DNA of 64,000 nucleotides from Flavobacteria bacterium BAL38 (GCA_000169355.1 AAXX01000001.1:434001-498000), one strand, 5' to 3'; shown: positions 1 to 8,277, counted from the stretch's first letter. Program-made: numbers and translations. The notes: generated by a model from the letters alone, not told the origin.

Positions 1-542
1 ATTTCTTTCGTAATGGCAACGTCTTTTACTTTTTCTACTTCTGAAGTAACTTCTTCCGCAATTTGACGCAGTTGAAAATCATCATATTTTTCACTCCAAA
101 GTGTTAATCCTAACATCGGAACATCGTCAATAGAACGTGTTTTTACCATAGGTTGATATACGCCTTGCGGAAATATGTTTTGGTGCTTCATTAACTCATC
201 GTATAATTTTACGTATGAATCTTCGCTATTTTGACCTACATAAAACTGAACTACCATCATGGCCTGTCCATTCATAGCCATACTATGAATATGCTCTACA
301 CCTTTGATATTTCCAATTATTTTTTCAAGTGGTTTAATCACTTTACTTTCTACTTCACTTGGGCTTGCTCCTGGGTACCCTACCATTACGTCGGCCATAG
401 GAACATTAATTTGTGGTTCTTCTTCTCTTGGAATTAAGAACGAACTATATACTCCAATGATCATCAAGGCCACCATTAATAAAATGGTTAGTTTGGAATT
501 GATGAAAAAATTGGCAATTTTACCTGATATACCTTCTTGCAT
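1..542 (-). CDS. RND-family efflux permease (AcrB/HAE1 type), 5' part only
   Basis: The reverse strand is open from an ATG at 542 to the window edge, giving about 180 residues with no stop. It opens with a cytoplasmic stretch and a first transmembrane helix (about residues 17-36), followed by the periplasmic motif IPREEEPQINVP and a GYPGASPSEVE stretch. Both are typical of Bacteroidota RND pumps. RND permeases are inner-membrane proton antiporters that pass drugs or toxic compounds to an adaptor and a TolC channel. Those two genes lie directly upstream in the same direction (71-bp gap to the adaptor), so this is the third gene of a tolC-adaptor-permease operon. Substrate cannot be told. About five sixths of the gene lies outside the window. 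Confidence 0.93.
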   Translation of the reverse strand, partial: MQEGISGKIANFFINSKLTILLMVALMIIGVYSSFLIPREEEPQINVPMADVMVGYPGASPSEVESKVIKPLEKIIGNIKGVEHIHSMAMNGQAMMVVQFYVGQNSEDSYVKLYDELMKHQNIFPQGVYQPMVKTRSIDDVPMLGLTLWSEKYDDFQLRQIAEEVTSEVEKVKDVAITKE

Positions 543-613
543 TTTTTTTAAGTTTAAATGTTTATGAGTTTAAAAGTTTAAAAGACAATACTTAAACTGA
601 AAACTGCGACTGA

Positions 614-1696
614 TTACTGAACACTAACCTTAGCTCCGTTAAATAATTTTCCTTCAGCTGAAACGATATAATGTTCGTCTGCTGATAATCCTGATAAAAC
701 TTCTACTTGATTACCAAATGTTTTTCCAATTCTTAACCATCTTAAAATGGCAACATTTCCACTTCCTATTGTGTAAACTCCGGTTAATTGTCCTTCTTTT
801 ACTAAAGCCGATACAGGTACTAATACTAAATCCGACTTAACAGCTGATGATACTTTTTTCTCTGATGGAAACTGCACGTTAACAAACATTCCCGATAAAA
901 TTTCTTTATCCATTTTATCTAAAGTAACTTTTACTAAGTATTGACTTCCAGTGTTTTTTGCTGATAAACTAACTTCTGAAACCTTTCCTGTAACTTCTTT
1001 ATTTAATGATTTCACGTTGATTTTAACTGGCATTCCGTTTTTAACGGATGTAATATCACTTTCAGAAACCATTGCCGTAACTTGTAATTTTGAAGCGCCT
1101 TCTATACTTACTAATGGCATTCCTGGATTTGCCATATCGCCCTCTTTAACAAATGTATTAGTTACCGTTCCAGAAAAGGGAGCTGTAATGTTTGAATAAG
1201 AAAACTGAGCCATAACTTCGTTACGCATTTGTTTTGCTGCTTCTAATCCTGCTTTTGCCATTTCGTAGCGAGCGGTCATATCGTCTAATTCTTTTTGAGA
1301 AGCCGATTGTTGTGCAAATAAATTAGTAAAACGATCATAATCTTTCTTAGCATTGTTATACCCAGCAGTTGCTTGTGTAATGGATGCGTCTACTTGCGCT
1401 TTTTTCGCTTGTAAATCGGTGTTGTTGATGCTTACTAAAAGTTGTCCGGCAGATACATTTTGACCTACTTTTACATTTACTTTAGTTACATACCCCATCA
1501 TTCTAGTACTTAGATTTGCACTATTTTCAGATTCAATTTTCCCACTTGCCGTTACATACGGACTAGTAGAATTTTCGATATTACCCGCCACTTTTACAGG
1601 AATTGCAGGCAAATCGGCTACATTTTCTTTTTTATCACTTCCACAAGAAGTTAAGATTAATGAAGATAGTGTGATGATTGTTATTATTTTTTTCAT
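614..1696 (-). CDS. RND efflux periplasmic adaptor subunit (membrane fusion lipoprotein)
   Basis: 360 residues. A lipoprotein signal ends at Cys18 (LTSCGSD), so the protein is probably anchored in the inner membrane facing the periplasm. A lipoyl-like barrel half (about 65-95), a long coiled-coil hairpin (about 95-165), the second lipoyl half with SNITAPFSGTV, then beta-barrel and membrane-proximal domains follow the usual membrane-fusion-protein order. Such adaptors bridge the RND permease and the TolC outer-membrane channel. The gene lies between tolC-like (103 bp upstream) and the permease (71 bp downstream), which supports a single operon. The length is normal for the family; the substrate is unknown. 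Confidence 0.93.
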   Translation of the reverse strand: MKKIITIITLSSLILTSCGSDKKENVADLPAIPVKVAGNIENSTSPYVTASGKIESENSANLSTRMMGYVTKVNVKVGQNVSAGQLLVSINNTDLQAKKAQVDASITQATAGYNNAKKDYDRFTNLFAQQSASQKELDDMTARYEMAKAGLEAAKQMRNEVMAQFSYSNITAPFSGTVTNTFVKEGDMANPGMPLVSIEGASKLQVTAMVSESDITSVKNGMPVKINVKSLNKEVTGKVSEVSLSAKNTGSQYLVKVTLDKMDKEILSGMFVNVQFPSEKKVSSAVKSDLVLVPVSALVKEGQLTGVYTIGSGNVAILRWLRIGKTFGNQVEVLSGLSADEHYIVSAEGKLFNGAKVSVQ

Positions 1697-1766
1697 GTTG
1701 TTAAATTTTGATTTTATTTTTTGGAACTCTGTTTTAAGAAATTTTGAGATTTTTTACACCCCTAAA

Positions 1767-1782
1767 GTCCCCTCAAGGGGAC
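1767..1782. repeat. Intercistronic hairpin between tolC and adaptor genes
   Basis: A perfect 6-bp GC-rich stem (GTCCCC / GGGGAC) with a 4-base loop sits in the 103-bp gap between the tolC-like stop and the adaptor start. On the minus strand it is not followed by a clean U-tract, so it reads as a REP-like or mRNA-stabilising element inside the operon rather than a full terminator. It might also reduce downstream expression. Confidence 0.5.
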
Positions 1783-1799
1783 AATCCTATAAAGAAAAT

Positions 1800-3116
1800 T
1801 TATTTCGTTAAAAATTGTAAGTATTGTTTAGTAAAGTTATATTCGAAAACGGCCTGTAAATATTCTAATTCTTTTTGTGCCATTTGCGTTTCAGCCATTA
1901 ATAAGTCGGTAGTTTTTTCTAATCCTTGTGTGAATCGATTTTGACGAATTCTGAACGCTTCTTGCGATTGTTCAAAAGCCAATTGAGAAAGATTTACTTT
2001 ATTTTCTGCATCTTTTAATTGACGATTTGTTTTATTTAATTCTAACTGACTTTGCTTTTTGTATTGCTCTGTTTCTAATTCTGCTTTTTGAAAATCAGCT
2101 TTAGCTTTTTGTGTTTTTCCGATGTTTTTATATCCATCAAAAATATCCCAAGATAATTGCGCTCCCACCAAAAATCCGTTTGCATTAGCACTTAAAAATT
2201 TACTATCGTATAGTTGATAACTTCCAAAAGCATTTAATCTAGGTAAAAATCCAAATTTAGATGATTGGAACATTTTTTTGTAAGCTTCAGAAGACATTTC
2301 CATTGCTTGAATATCTTTTCTTGAATTTGATAATAACGAATTTATATTTTCAATAGCTATTACATTATCTAGCTCTTCTGCAGGTTTAAATGTTTTACCC
2401 GCCACATCTTCGTTCAATAAAAACGCTAAATAATCAGATGCATTTTGCACGTTAGATTTTGCATATTGCAATTGATTGGTAATTTCATTAACCCGAACCT
2501 GAACGTTTAATAAATCCGTTTTTTGTAACATGCCATTTTTAAAATAGTTTTCAACCATTTTTAAGTTTCCTTGAGCAGTTCCGTTAGCCTTTTCTAAAAC
2601 TGTTACTGCTTTATAAGCCAACTGTAATTGCATGTACGATTTTGAAACTTCTAATTCTAAATATTCTTTTGTTCTTTCTGTTTGTAATTCAAATGCATTC
2701 ATTTTTGCTTTAGCTGCTTGTCTTCCTAACAATCCATCAATATTTATTATAGGTTGTTTTACTTCGATAACAGTTGCAAAGTTTTGAGTTTGATCTGGAT
2801 TATTTAATAACGTTGGATTAAAGTCAGAAGCTGTTAAAATTTCTTGATTTAATTTTGAACCAAAAGCCATTAACGGATTAGTGGTAGAAATCCCTGTATA
2901 AGATACGTTAACATTTGGTAAAAAAAGCGCATTTGACTGTCGATAATCTGCTTTTGCAGATTGAAATGCTTTGTCAGCTACTTTAATTTGTAAATTATTA
3001 TCGCTCACTTTTTGCAACAAATCATTTTTGGAAATAGATAAGGTATCCTGCGCATATAAATTGGCAGTTCCTAATGCAATTCCAATTGCTACTAATAGAT
3101 TAATTTTCTTCATCAT
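1800..3116 (-). CDS. TolC family outer-membrane efflux protein
   Basis: About 438 residues from tandem ATGs at 3116 and 3113, giving an ordinary signal peptide that ends near LYAQ. A longer in-frame reading from 3176 is excluded because it would begin upstream of the promoter box at 3140-3147. The body is two repeats of long amphipathic helices with beta segments (outer-membrane efflux protein fold), including YKKQSQLELNKT and QNRFTQGLEKTTDLL. TolC trimers form the outer-membrane and periplasmic channel of tripartite pumps. It is the first gene of the efflux operon and has its own palindrome-containing promoter at 3140-3183. Confidence 0.93.
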   Translation of the reverse strand: MMKKINLLVAIGIALGTANLYAQDTLSISKNDLLQKVSDNNLQIKVADKAFQSAKADYRQSNALFLPNVNVSYTGISTTNPLMAFGSKLNQEILTASDFNPTLLNNPDQTQNFATVIEVKQPIINIDGLLGRQAAKAKMNAFELQTERTKEYLELEVSKSYMQLQLAYKAVTVLEKANGTAQGNLKMVENYFKNGMLQKTDLLNVQVRVNEITNQLQYAKSNVQNASDYLAFLLNEDVAGKTFKPAEELDNVIAIENINSLLSNSRKDIQAMEMSSEAYKKMFQSSKFGFLPRLNAFGSYQLYDSKFLSANANGFLVGAQLSWDIFDGYKNIGKTQKAKADFQKAELETEQYKKQSQLELNKTNRQLKDAENKVNLSQLAFEQSQEAFRIRQNRFTQGLEKTTDLLMAETQMAQKELEYLQAVFEYNFTKQYLQFLTK

Positions 3117-3139
3117 TATTTTATTGATTATTACCTGGA

Positions 3140-3183
3140 CAAAAGTACGTCGGTAAAAAACGATTGTCGGTAACAAGAGTTAC
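3140..3183 (-). promoter_or_regulatory. tolC operon promoter with FNR-geometry palindrome
   Basis: A perfect 14-bp palindrome GTAAC-AAGA-GTTAC lies at 3170-3183. Reading the minus strand, 22 bases follow and then a TACTTTTG -7 box (3140-3147). Start of transcription should fall near 3135, about 20 bases before the ATG. Two further GTTAC half-sites in direct orientation sit just upstream (3192-3196 and 3201-3205). The same arrangement recurs at five other promoters in the first 11 kb. The binding protein is unknown; Crp/Fnr family is inferred from the geometry. Confidence 0.75.
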
Positions 3184-3206
3184 ATAGGGCTGTTACAAAT
3201 GTTACA

Positions 3207-3236
3207 AATAGAAAGAGCGCCTACAATAGACGCTCT
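3207..3236 (-). terminator. Intrinsic terminator after the SQR/small-peptide unit
   Basis: On the minus strand a 10-bp stem (one G:U pair) with a 3-base loop spans 3214-3236 and is followed by TTTCTATTT. It ends the transcript of the genes to its right and insulates the tolC promoter 24 bp further on. Confidence 0.8.
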
Positions 3237-3282
3237 GACTAACCAATAAAACTAAAACAATCATCAACAAAGGTAGATGATG

Positions 3283-3414
3283 TTACTTTCTTGTTCCTCC
3301 ATGTCCACCCGCAACTATTTTTAATATTCTAATATTTAAATAAAAGAATTTAAACAATTGTATTATCGGATTTTGCATTTTGGAACGCTGTGCGTTAGAT
3401 ATTCTTTGTGTCAT
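3283..3414 (-). CDS. Small basic peptide, 43 residues, ending GGHGGTRK
   Basis: This short open frame runs from an ATG at 3414 to TAA at 3283. The product begins MTQRISNAQRSKMQ, has a hydrophobic or amphipathic middle (about residues 17-35) and ends in a glycine/histidine tail, AGGHGGTRK. It lies 49 bp after the SQR-like stop with no terminator between, and a strong terminator follows 46 bp later. It therefore looks like the second cistron of the SQR transcript. I do not recognise a characterised family. The tail and tidy placement argue for a real gene, but coding cannot be proven from length alone. Confidence 0.55.
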   Translation of the reverse strand: MTQRISNAQRSKMQNPIIQLFKFFYLNIRILKIVAGGHGGTRK

Positions 3415-3463
3415 TTTTTTTAAGTATTTGGTATTTGGTAATTGGTTTTTTAAACAGAATGAA

Positions 3464-4924
3464 CTACTCTGGAATTAACCACCAAAATGGTTTCATTTTT
3501 GCTTTCCAAATAAAAGCGTAATGCAAAGCTAGTTTCACCCAATGTCCTGCTAAACCAATATCGCCAAATGTTTTGTTTATATCTCTTCCTCCCGTATTTG
3601 GGTATTTAACATAATCAGGAACAATAGGATAAGTTGTAATACTTACACCACTTCCTTGCGTCATTCCATAACCAGCTGATGCAATGCAAGCAGCACCCAT
3701 ATTTCCCATAGATCCCTTATGATGTAAAGATTCTTTACCTGCTTTGATGCTATCAATAATATTATCGGCTACTAATCTTGCTGTAATACCAGATGGCATT
3801 CCTGTTCTTGGTGGAGCAGGGTAAATATCTGTTCCGTTTTTACTAGTGCGAGGTTTTGAAATAGTATGAGGAGGAGCAAAAGCGATTCCGGGTGCAAAAA
3901 TATTATTATAACTAGGATTTTGATAGGTTTCTGGCCAATCTTGAACCGTCCAGTCTTCATAAGGTCTTGGTGTGTAATCTGCATCCACAATCATAAAACC
4001 TTTGAACAATTTATCGGTGATATTTTGTCCTTCTTTATCATAAGCTTGAAAACCATGACCTGAAAAAGCTGGAATAAGCATCGCAAAATCAAATTCTTCT
4101 GACTTATATTCACCATCTAAATTTTCATAATGCGCAACTCCATCTTCAATTTTATTTACTCCGGCACCTAAAATCCATTTTATTCCACGATCTTCAAAAA
4201 TCATTTCGACCATGTCTTTCGATTTCATATTAAAACCATTGTATTCCATTAACATTCCGTCCATTCCAAAATCACCTAATTCATATTCATTAGAAATCCA
4301 GGTAATCTCAGCTTTCTCTCGAACACCAAATTTTTGAAGTTCTTTTTCTACATTTAAAATATATTCGAAAGCAGCACCTTGACAAGTTGCTTTTGCATGA
4401 CCCGTTCCTATTAATATTTTAATCTTTTTATCGGATTTTTTTAATTGATTAATTAACTTATGAAGCGCTTCTGATGCATGTTCTGCATGGTCATAGGTAC
4501 AAACTGAGAATACTTTGTTAGTTGCAGGAAGTAATCCTTCCGTCATATCGAAAGCTAATTTTGGTCCGGTTGCATTGATTAAATAATCGTATGTAACTTT
4601 TTCTTGTTTTCCTAAATTATCACCAAAAACACCTTCTACTAAAACATATGGTTTTGATTCTGAAGCATCACCTTCTGGATGAAAAGAAATGGCTTTAGAT
4701 TGTTTATATCCAATTCCTTTTCTTTTATACAAAGGCTCTAATGGAAAGATTACATCTTCACGTTTCATTCTTCCTATCCCTACCCATATATTTGATGGAA
4801 CCCACTGGTAATTTCTATTAGGAGAAACCACCAAAACTTCGTGTTCCTTACCTAATTTTCTTCTTAAATGTGCAGCTGCTGTATGACCTGAAATTCCTGC
4901 ACCTAATATTACTATTTTTGACAT
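3464..4924 (-). CDS. NAD(P)/FAD-dependent oxidoreductase, sulfide:quinone-reductase-like
   Basis: 486 residues. The N-terminal FAD-binding motif GAGISG is at 8-13, and NATGPK (117-122) marks the second dinucleotide region. Three cysteines at about 142, 181 (KATCQGAAFEY) and 413 (AACIASAGYG) match the spacing of the redox cysteines of sulfide:quinone reductases, which oxidise sulfide to sulfane sulfur and pass electrons to the membrane quinone pool. Hydrophobic and aromatic residues near the C terminus could bind the membrane. It has its own palindrome promoter (4944-4987) and is followed by a 43-residue peptide gene. A related type-II NADH dehydrogenase or other disulfide oxidoreductase is possible. 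Confidence 0.72.
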   Translation of the reverse strand: MSKIVILGAGISGHTAAAHLRRKLGKEHEVLVVSPNRNYQWVPSNIWVGIGRMKREDVIFPLEPLYKRKGIGYKQSKAISFHPEGDASESKPYVLVEGVFGDNLGKQEKVTYDYLINATGPKLAFDMTEGLLPATNKVFSVCTYDHAEHASEALHKLINQLKKSDKKIKILIGTGHAKATCQGAAFEYILNVEKELQKFGVREKAEITWISNEYELGDFGMDGMLMEYNGFNMKSKDMVEMIFEDRGIKWILGAGVNKIEDGVAHYENLDGEYKSEEFDFAMLIPAFSGHGFQAYDKEGQNITDKLFKGFMIVDADYTPRPYEDWTVQDWPETYQNPSYNNIFAPGIAFAPPHTISKPRTSKNGTDIYPAPPRTGMPSGITARLVADNIIDSIKAGKESLHHKGSMGNMGAACIASAGYGMTQGSGVSITTYPIVPDYVKYPNTGGRDINKTFGDIGLAGHWVKLALHYAFIWKAKMKPFWWLIPE

Positions 4925-4943
4925 TTTGATTAGTTTAATAATT

Positions 4944-4987
4944 CAAAATTAGAACATAAGCGATTTTACTACAGCAACAATTGTTAC
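4944..4987 (-). promoter_or_regulatory. SQR-like gene promoter with FNR-geometry palindrome
   Basis: GCAAC-AATT-GTTAC (one mismatch from the perfect palindrome) lies at 4974-4987, then 22 bases, then a TAATTTTG -7 box at 4944-4951. The predicted leader before the ATG at 4924 is about 15 bases. Spacing is identical to the tolC, DUF2202 and cydA promoters. Confidence 0.75.
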
Positions 4988-4989
4988 AT

Positions 4990-5014
4990 AAAAAAAAGCC
5001 TTGTTTTTCAAGGC
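4990..5014 (-). terminator. Terminator of the DUF2202 gene
   Basis: On the minus strand a GCCTTG stem (6 bp, 4998-5014) with a 5-base loop is followed by a run of eight T. It lies just downstream of the DUF2202 stop and ends two bases from the next operator. Confidence 0.85.
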
Positions 5015-5022
5015 CTATATTT

Positions 5023-5640
5023 TTAATTACATTGTTCACGATTACTATTTAAAATGGCTTGATACTCTTCTAATGTTAAAAATTGAGGTGAATAAGTAAA
5101 TCCTAAATTTTCTATTGCAGAAACAAAACTTCTTAAATGATTTCTAGAACCACATTGTAGGTTTTCATAAGTTAAAATCAAAGATTCATTAGACGATTCA
5201 TTAATATAATCTTCTAAATCAACAATATCTAAATCTTCTATGGTGGCTCCAATTTGTAATGCGCTTTCACTACTCACTTGTCCATCAATAATAAACTGAT
5301 TATAAAAGTTTTGTAAATTTTGATTGGAAAATTCACCTTCTGGAAGAATTGTATATTCAATATTATTTTGTTCTAAAATAGTAATAATAGCATCCATATG
5401 ACTTTGCTCACTATTTTTAATATTATTAAACTGGTTTAATCCCCACAAATTATTCATATAGATATACGTATCTCTTGCTAATTTTTCTTCTTCAAGCATA
5501 AATAGTAAACCTGCTTTTTCTTCTTCAGTAATAGATTGCAAATTGGTAGCATTATTAGTATGAGTATCATCATTATTACTACACGAACTGGTAAACAATG
5601 CAATTATCATTGCACTTGCTAAAATAAATCTTGTTTTCAT
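5023..5640 (-). CDS. DUF2202 ferritin-like lipoprotein
   Basis: 205 residues. A lipoprotein signal ends at the Cys in SSCSNN, so it is probably a periplasmic or surface lipoprotein. The mature part carries EEEKLARDTYIYM and EQSHMDAI, the carboxylate/histidine helices of the ferritin-like DUF2202 family, and a second helix pair near YENLQCGSRNHLRSF. The family resembles di-iron four-helix bundles, but its reaction is not established. It is a single-gene unit with its own palindrome promoter and terminator, between cydAB and the SQR-like gene. Co-regulation with a high-affinity oxidase would fit a redox or oxygen-related job, which is inference. Confidence 0.85.
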   Translation of the reverse strand: MKTRFILASAMIIALFTSSCSNNDDTHTNNATNLQSITEEEKAGLLFMLEEEKLARDTYIYMNNLWGLNQFNNIKNSEQSHMDAIITILEQNNIEYTILPEGEFSNQNLQNFYNQFIIDGQVSSESALQIGATIEDLDIVDLEDYINESSNESLILTYENLQCGSRNHLRSFVSAIENLGFTYSPQFLTLEEYQAILNSNREQCN

Positions 5641-5666
5641 AATCTTTTCAATTTTAAGTTATAGTT

Positions 5667-5710
5667 CAAATTTAAGCGCATCAAAATCAATCTGCAGCTA
5701 CATTTGTTAC
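5667..5710 (-). promoter_or_regulatory. DUF2202 gene promoter with FNR-geometry palindrome
   Basis: GCTAC-ATTT-GTTAC lies at 5697-5710, followed on the minus strand by 22 bases and a TAAATTTG -7 box (5667-5674). The ATG is at 5640. The outer edge of the palindrome directly abuts the T-tract of the cydB terminator. Confidence 0.72.
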
Positions 5711-5738
5711 AAAAAAAAGTGCCTTAAAAAAGACACTT
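5711..5738 (-). terminator. Terminator of cydAB
   Basis: On the minus strand a 7-bp stem AAGTGTC/GGCACTT (one G:U pair) is followed by a T-run, 7 bp downstream of the cydB stop. Confidence 0.75.
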
Positions 5739-5744
5739 TTAAAT

Positions 5745-6782
5745 TTAATAACTCGTATCGTCAAGTTTGACTTTTCCGTAAAATGTTTTATAGAGAAAAA
5801 GAAAGTAACCTGCAAGTAAGGGTGTTCCTATTAAAACAATAGTAAGCATAATTCCTAAAGATTTTTGAGAAGATGCTGCATTATAAATTGTTACACTATA
5901 GCTGGAATCAATAGTAGAAGGAAGTAAAACTGGATACAACTGAAAAGCTACTAACATTAATAAAAATGCCATTGTTAAAGAAGAAAAGACTAATGCAGAA
6001 GCATATTTTTTCTTTGAAACCAAACGAGGAATATTAGCAACCGCTAAAAAAGACAAAATAGGAATAATAAAAAATAACGGATTGTTTTTAAAATTATCTG
6101 TAACACCCGGAATAAAAATCAAAGTATATAATGACGTAATAGAAAAACTTATGATAAAAAATATCATTCCTTTTTTTAATAAAAATGTTAATCTTGCGTG
6201 CAACCTACCTTCTGTTTTTAGCAATAAGAAAATAGCACCTTGCGTCATAAATATAGACAAAGTTGTAAACCCAGTCATTATAGCATAAGGACTTAAAAAG
6301 GACAAGAAAATTCCGCCTTTGTGACTAAAGTTTTCGCCGATTTCAAAACCTTGTAATACATTACCTAAAACCACTCCAAGTAAAAAAGCAATTAAAACGT
6401 TGGATACAAAGTAAATGATATCCCAAGTTTTTCGCCACCAAAGCATCTCTTCGGCACTTCTAAATTTTATGGCCGATGAACGCAAAACCAATAAAATTAA
6501 AAACAACATAAACGGAATATACATAGCAGAAAGCATGGTTGCATACATAACTGGAAAACCAGCAAATAATGCACCACCCCCTATTATTAACCAAACCTGA
6601 TTTGCATCCCAAATAGGACCGATTGCGTTGATGGCAATTCTTCGGCTTAAATCTTTTTTAAAAAATAAATGCCACGCCCCTGCGCCATAATCAAAACCTT
6701 CTAAAATTGCATATCCTGAAAATAATAATCCTACTACTAAATACCAAAGTGTTGGATAATCGATACCTAAAAATGTTTCCAT
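5745..6782 (-). CDS. cydB: Cytochrome bd ubiquinol oxidase subunit II
   Basis: 345 residues and about eight or nine transmembrane helices. The N-terminal stretch GYAILEGFDYGAGAWHLF and the following IGPIWDANQVWLI are hallmark CydB motifs. With CydA it forms the high-affinity cytochrome bd quinol oxidase in the inner membrane, which reduces oxygen without pumping protons and is favoured at low oxygen, sulfide or NO. It lies 10 bp after cydA in the same operon and is followed by a terminator. No CydX-like gene is apparent. Confidence 0.97.
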   Translation of the reverse strand: METFLGIDYPTLWYLVVGLLFSGYAILEGFDYGAGAWHLFFKKDLSRRIAINAIGPIWDANQVWLIIGGGALFAGFPVMYATMLSAMYIPFMLFLILLVLRSSAIKFRSAEEMLWWRKTWDIIYFVSNVLIAFLLGVVLGNVLQGFEIGENFSHKGGIFLSFLSPYAIMTGFTTLSIFMTQGAIFLLLKTEGRLHARLTFLLKKGMIFFIISFSITSLYTLIFIPGVTDNFKNNPLFFIIPILSFLAVANIPRLVSKKKYASALVFSSLTMAFLLMLVAFQLYPVLLPSTIDSSYSVTIYNAASSQKSLGIMLTIVLIGTPLLAGYFLFLYKTFYGKVKLDDTSY

Positions 6783-6792
6783 GTTTCTTAAA

Positions 6793-8139
6793 TTAAATAA
6801 TTTCTAATGCATTTTGAGCTTCATCATACGGACCGTGTTTTATTTTTTTATTTAATGAATATAAAAACAACAATAACAACAAGGTATACACTACTGTAAA
6901 TAAGACTAATGAAAACACTATTTGATTAGCTGAAACTTCTTGAGAGAAACCTTCACTTGTTCGTAAATGCCCATAAACAATCCAGGGCTGTCTTCCCATT
7001 TCTGCAGCAAACCAACCTACTTGATTGGCTATTTGAGGTAAAATAACAGAGAAAGAAAATATCCACATGATCCATTTAGTTTCAAATAATTTACCTTTCC
7101 ACCATAAGAAACTTGCATATAAAGTAAGTGCAATTAAAAACATTCCTATAGAAATCATGATATGATAAAATTGAAAAACAGCATTAACTTGTCTTGGTCT
7201 ATCTTCTTCAGGAAAAGTATTCAAGCCAGTAATTGGAGCTTCAAAATCTTGGTGTACTAAAAAAGATAATCCTCCAGGCAAGCCTAAACCCGTTACTTTT
7301 TGATTTTCATTATCTACCCAACCCAAAAGATATAAATCAGCTGGAGCCGATTTTTCGTAGTGTCCTTCCATAGCGGCTAATTTTGCAGGTTGATTTTTTG
7401 CAACTCCATCTGCAGAACTATGACCAGAAAGCAATTGAGAAAAAGAAACTACTGTAGCAACCACTAAAGCAATTTTAAAAGCTCTTTTAGATAATTCAAC
7501 ATATCTACCTTTTCTGATATAATAAGCATGAACACTTAAAACTAAGAAAGCTCCAGCTAAAAATGCTCCTTGCCAAGTATGTATAATTCTATCCACACTT
7601 GAAGGATTAAAAACCATTGCCCAAAAATCAGTTACTTCTGCACGAGCACTTAAACCTTCGCCAACAATATGATAACCTGCTGGTGTTTGTTGCCAACTAT
7701 TTGCAACTACAATCCAAACGGCAGAAAACATTGAACCAAAAAACACTCCAATTGTAGATATAAAATGCACTTTTGGAGAAACTCTATTCCATCCAAAAAT
7801 TAAAATTCCTAAGAAAGTACTTTCTAATCCGAAAGCAAATAAACCTTCAGCGGCTAAAGCACTTCCGAATATATCACCAACATAGCGCGAATAAACAGCC
7901 CAATTGGTTCCAAATTCAAATTCCATGATAATTCCGGTTGCAACTCCTATTCCAAAAGTTATAGCAAAAATCTTTAACCAAAAACGGGTTAAAACTTCAT
8001 ACTCTTTATTTCCAGTTTTTAGATACAAACCTTCCATAATTACCATAATTAAACCAATACCAATACTTAAAGGTGGATAGATATAATGAAAGGCAATGGT
8101 AAACGCAAACTGAATTCTAGCTAATATTTCGACATCCAT
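6793..8139 (-). CDS. cydA: Cytochrome bd ubiquinol oxidase subunit I
   Basis: About 448 residues from the ATG at 8139. A longer reading from 8166 would start inside the -7 box (8164-8171) and is rejected. His18 (TIAFHYIYPP) matches the heme b595 ligand, and EFEFGTNW and GRQPWIVYGHLRTSEG are conserved CydA motifs. The quinol (Q) loop is of the short type. The protein holds hemes b558, b595 and d and oxidises quinol. It is first gene of cydAB, with a perfect palindrome promoter upstream, which fits oxygen- or redox-controlled expression. Confidence 0.97.
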   Translation of the reverse strand: MDVEILARIQFAFTIAFHYIYPPLSIGIGLIMVIMEGLYLKTGNKEYEVLTRFWLKIFAITFGIGVATGIIMEFEFGTNWAVYSRYVGDIFGSALAAEGLFAFGLESTFLGILIFGWNRVSPKVHFISTIGVFFGSMFSAVWIVVANSWQQTPAGYHIVGEGLSARAEVTDFWAMVFNPSSVDRIIHTWQGAFLAGAFLVLSVHAYYIRKGRYVELSKRAFKIALVVATVVSFSQLLSGHSSADGVAKNQPAKLAAMEGHYEKSAPADLYLLGWVDNENQKVTGLGLPGGLSFLVHQDFEAPITGLNTFPEEDRPRQVNAVFQFYHIMISIGMFLIALTLYASFLWWKGKLFETKWIMWIFSFSVILPQIANQVGWFAAEMGRQPWIVYGHLRTSEGFSQEVSANQIVFSLVLFTVVYTLLLLLFLYSLNKKIKHGPYDEAQNALEII

Positions 8140-8163
8140 AATGATATATATATTTTTCAGTAA

Positions 8164-8207
8164 CAAAATTATTGTTTGAAATTCAATCTAAAAGTAACGC
8201 TTGTTAC
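8164..8207 (-). promoter_or_regulatory. cydAB promoter with perfect FNR-geometry palindrome
   Basis: GTAAC-GCTT-GTTAC at 8194-8207 is perfect in both arms. Twenty-two bases later on the minus strand comes the -7 box TAATTTTG (8164-8171), the same octamer as at the SQR-like promoter. The predicted leader is about 20 bases. Confidence 0.8.
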
Positions 8208-8245
8208 ATAGTAATAATTTTAACACTTGTTAAATTGTATTCCAT

Positions 8246-8277
8246 CAAAAAAAAACGCCCCGAAGAAATCGAGGCGT
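8246..8277 (-). terminator. Terminator of the Lys/Cys-rich peptide gene
   Basis: On the minus strand a 9-bp GC-rich stem (one G:U pair) at 8255-8277 is followed by nine T. This is among the strongest terminators in the window. Confidence 0.88.
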
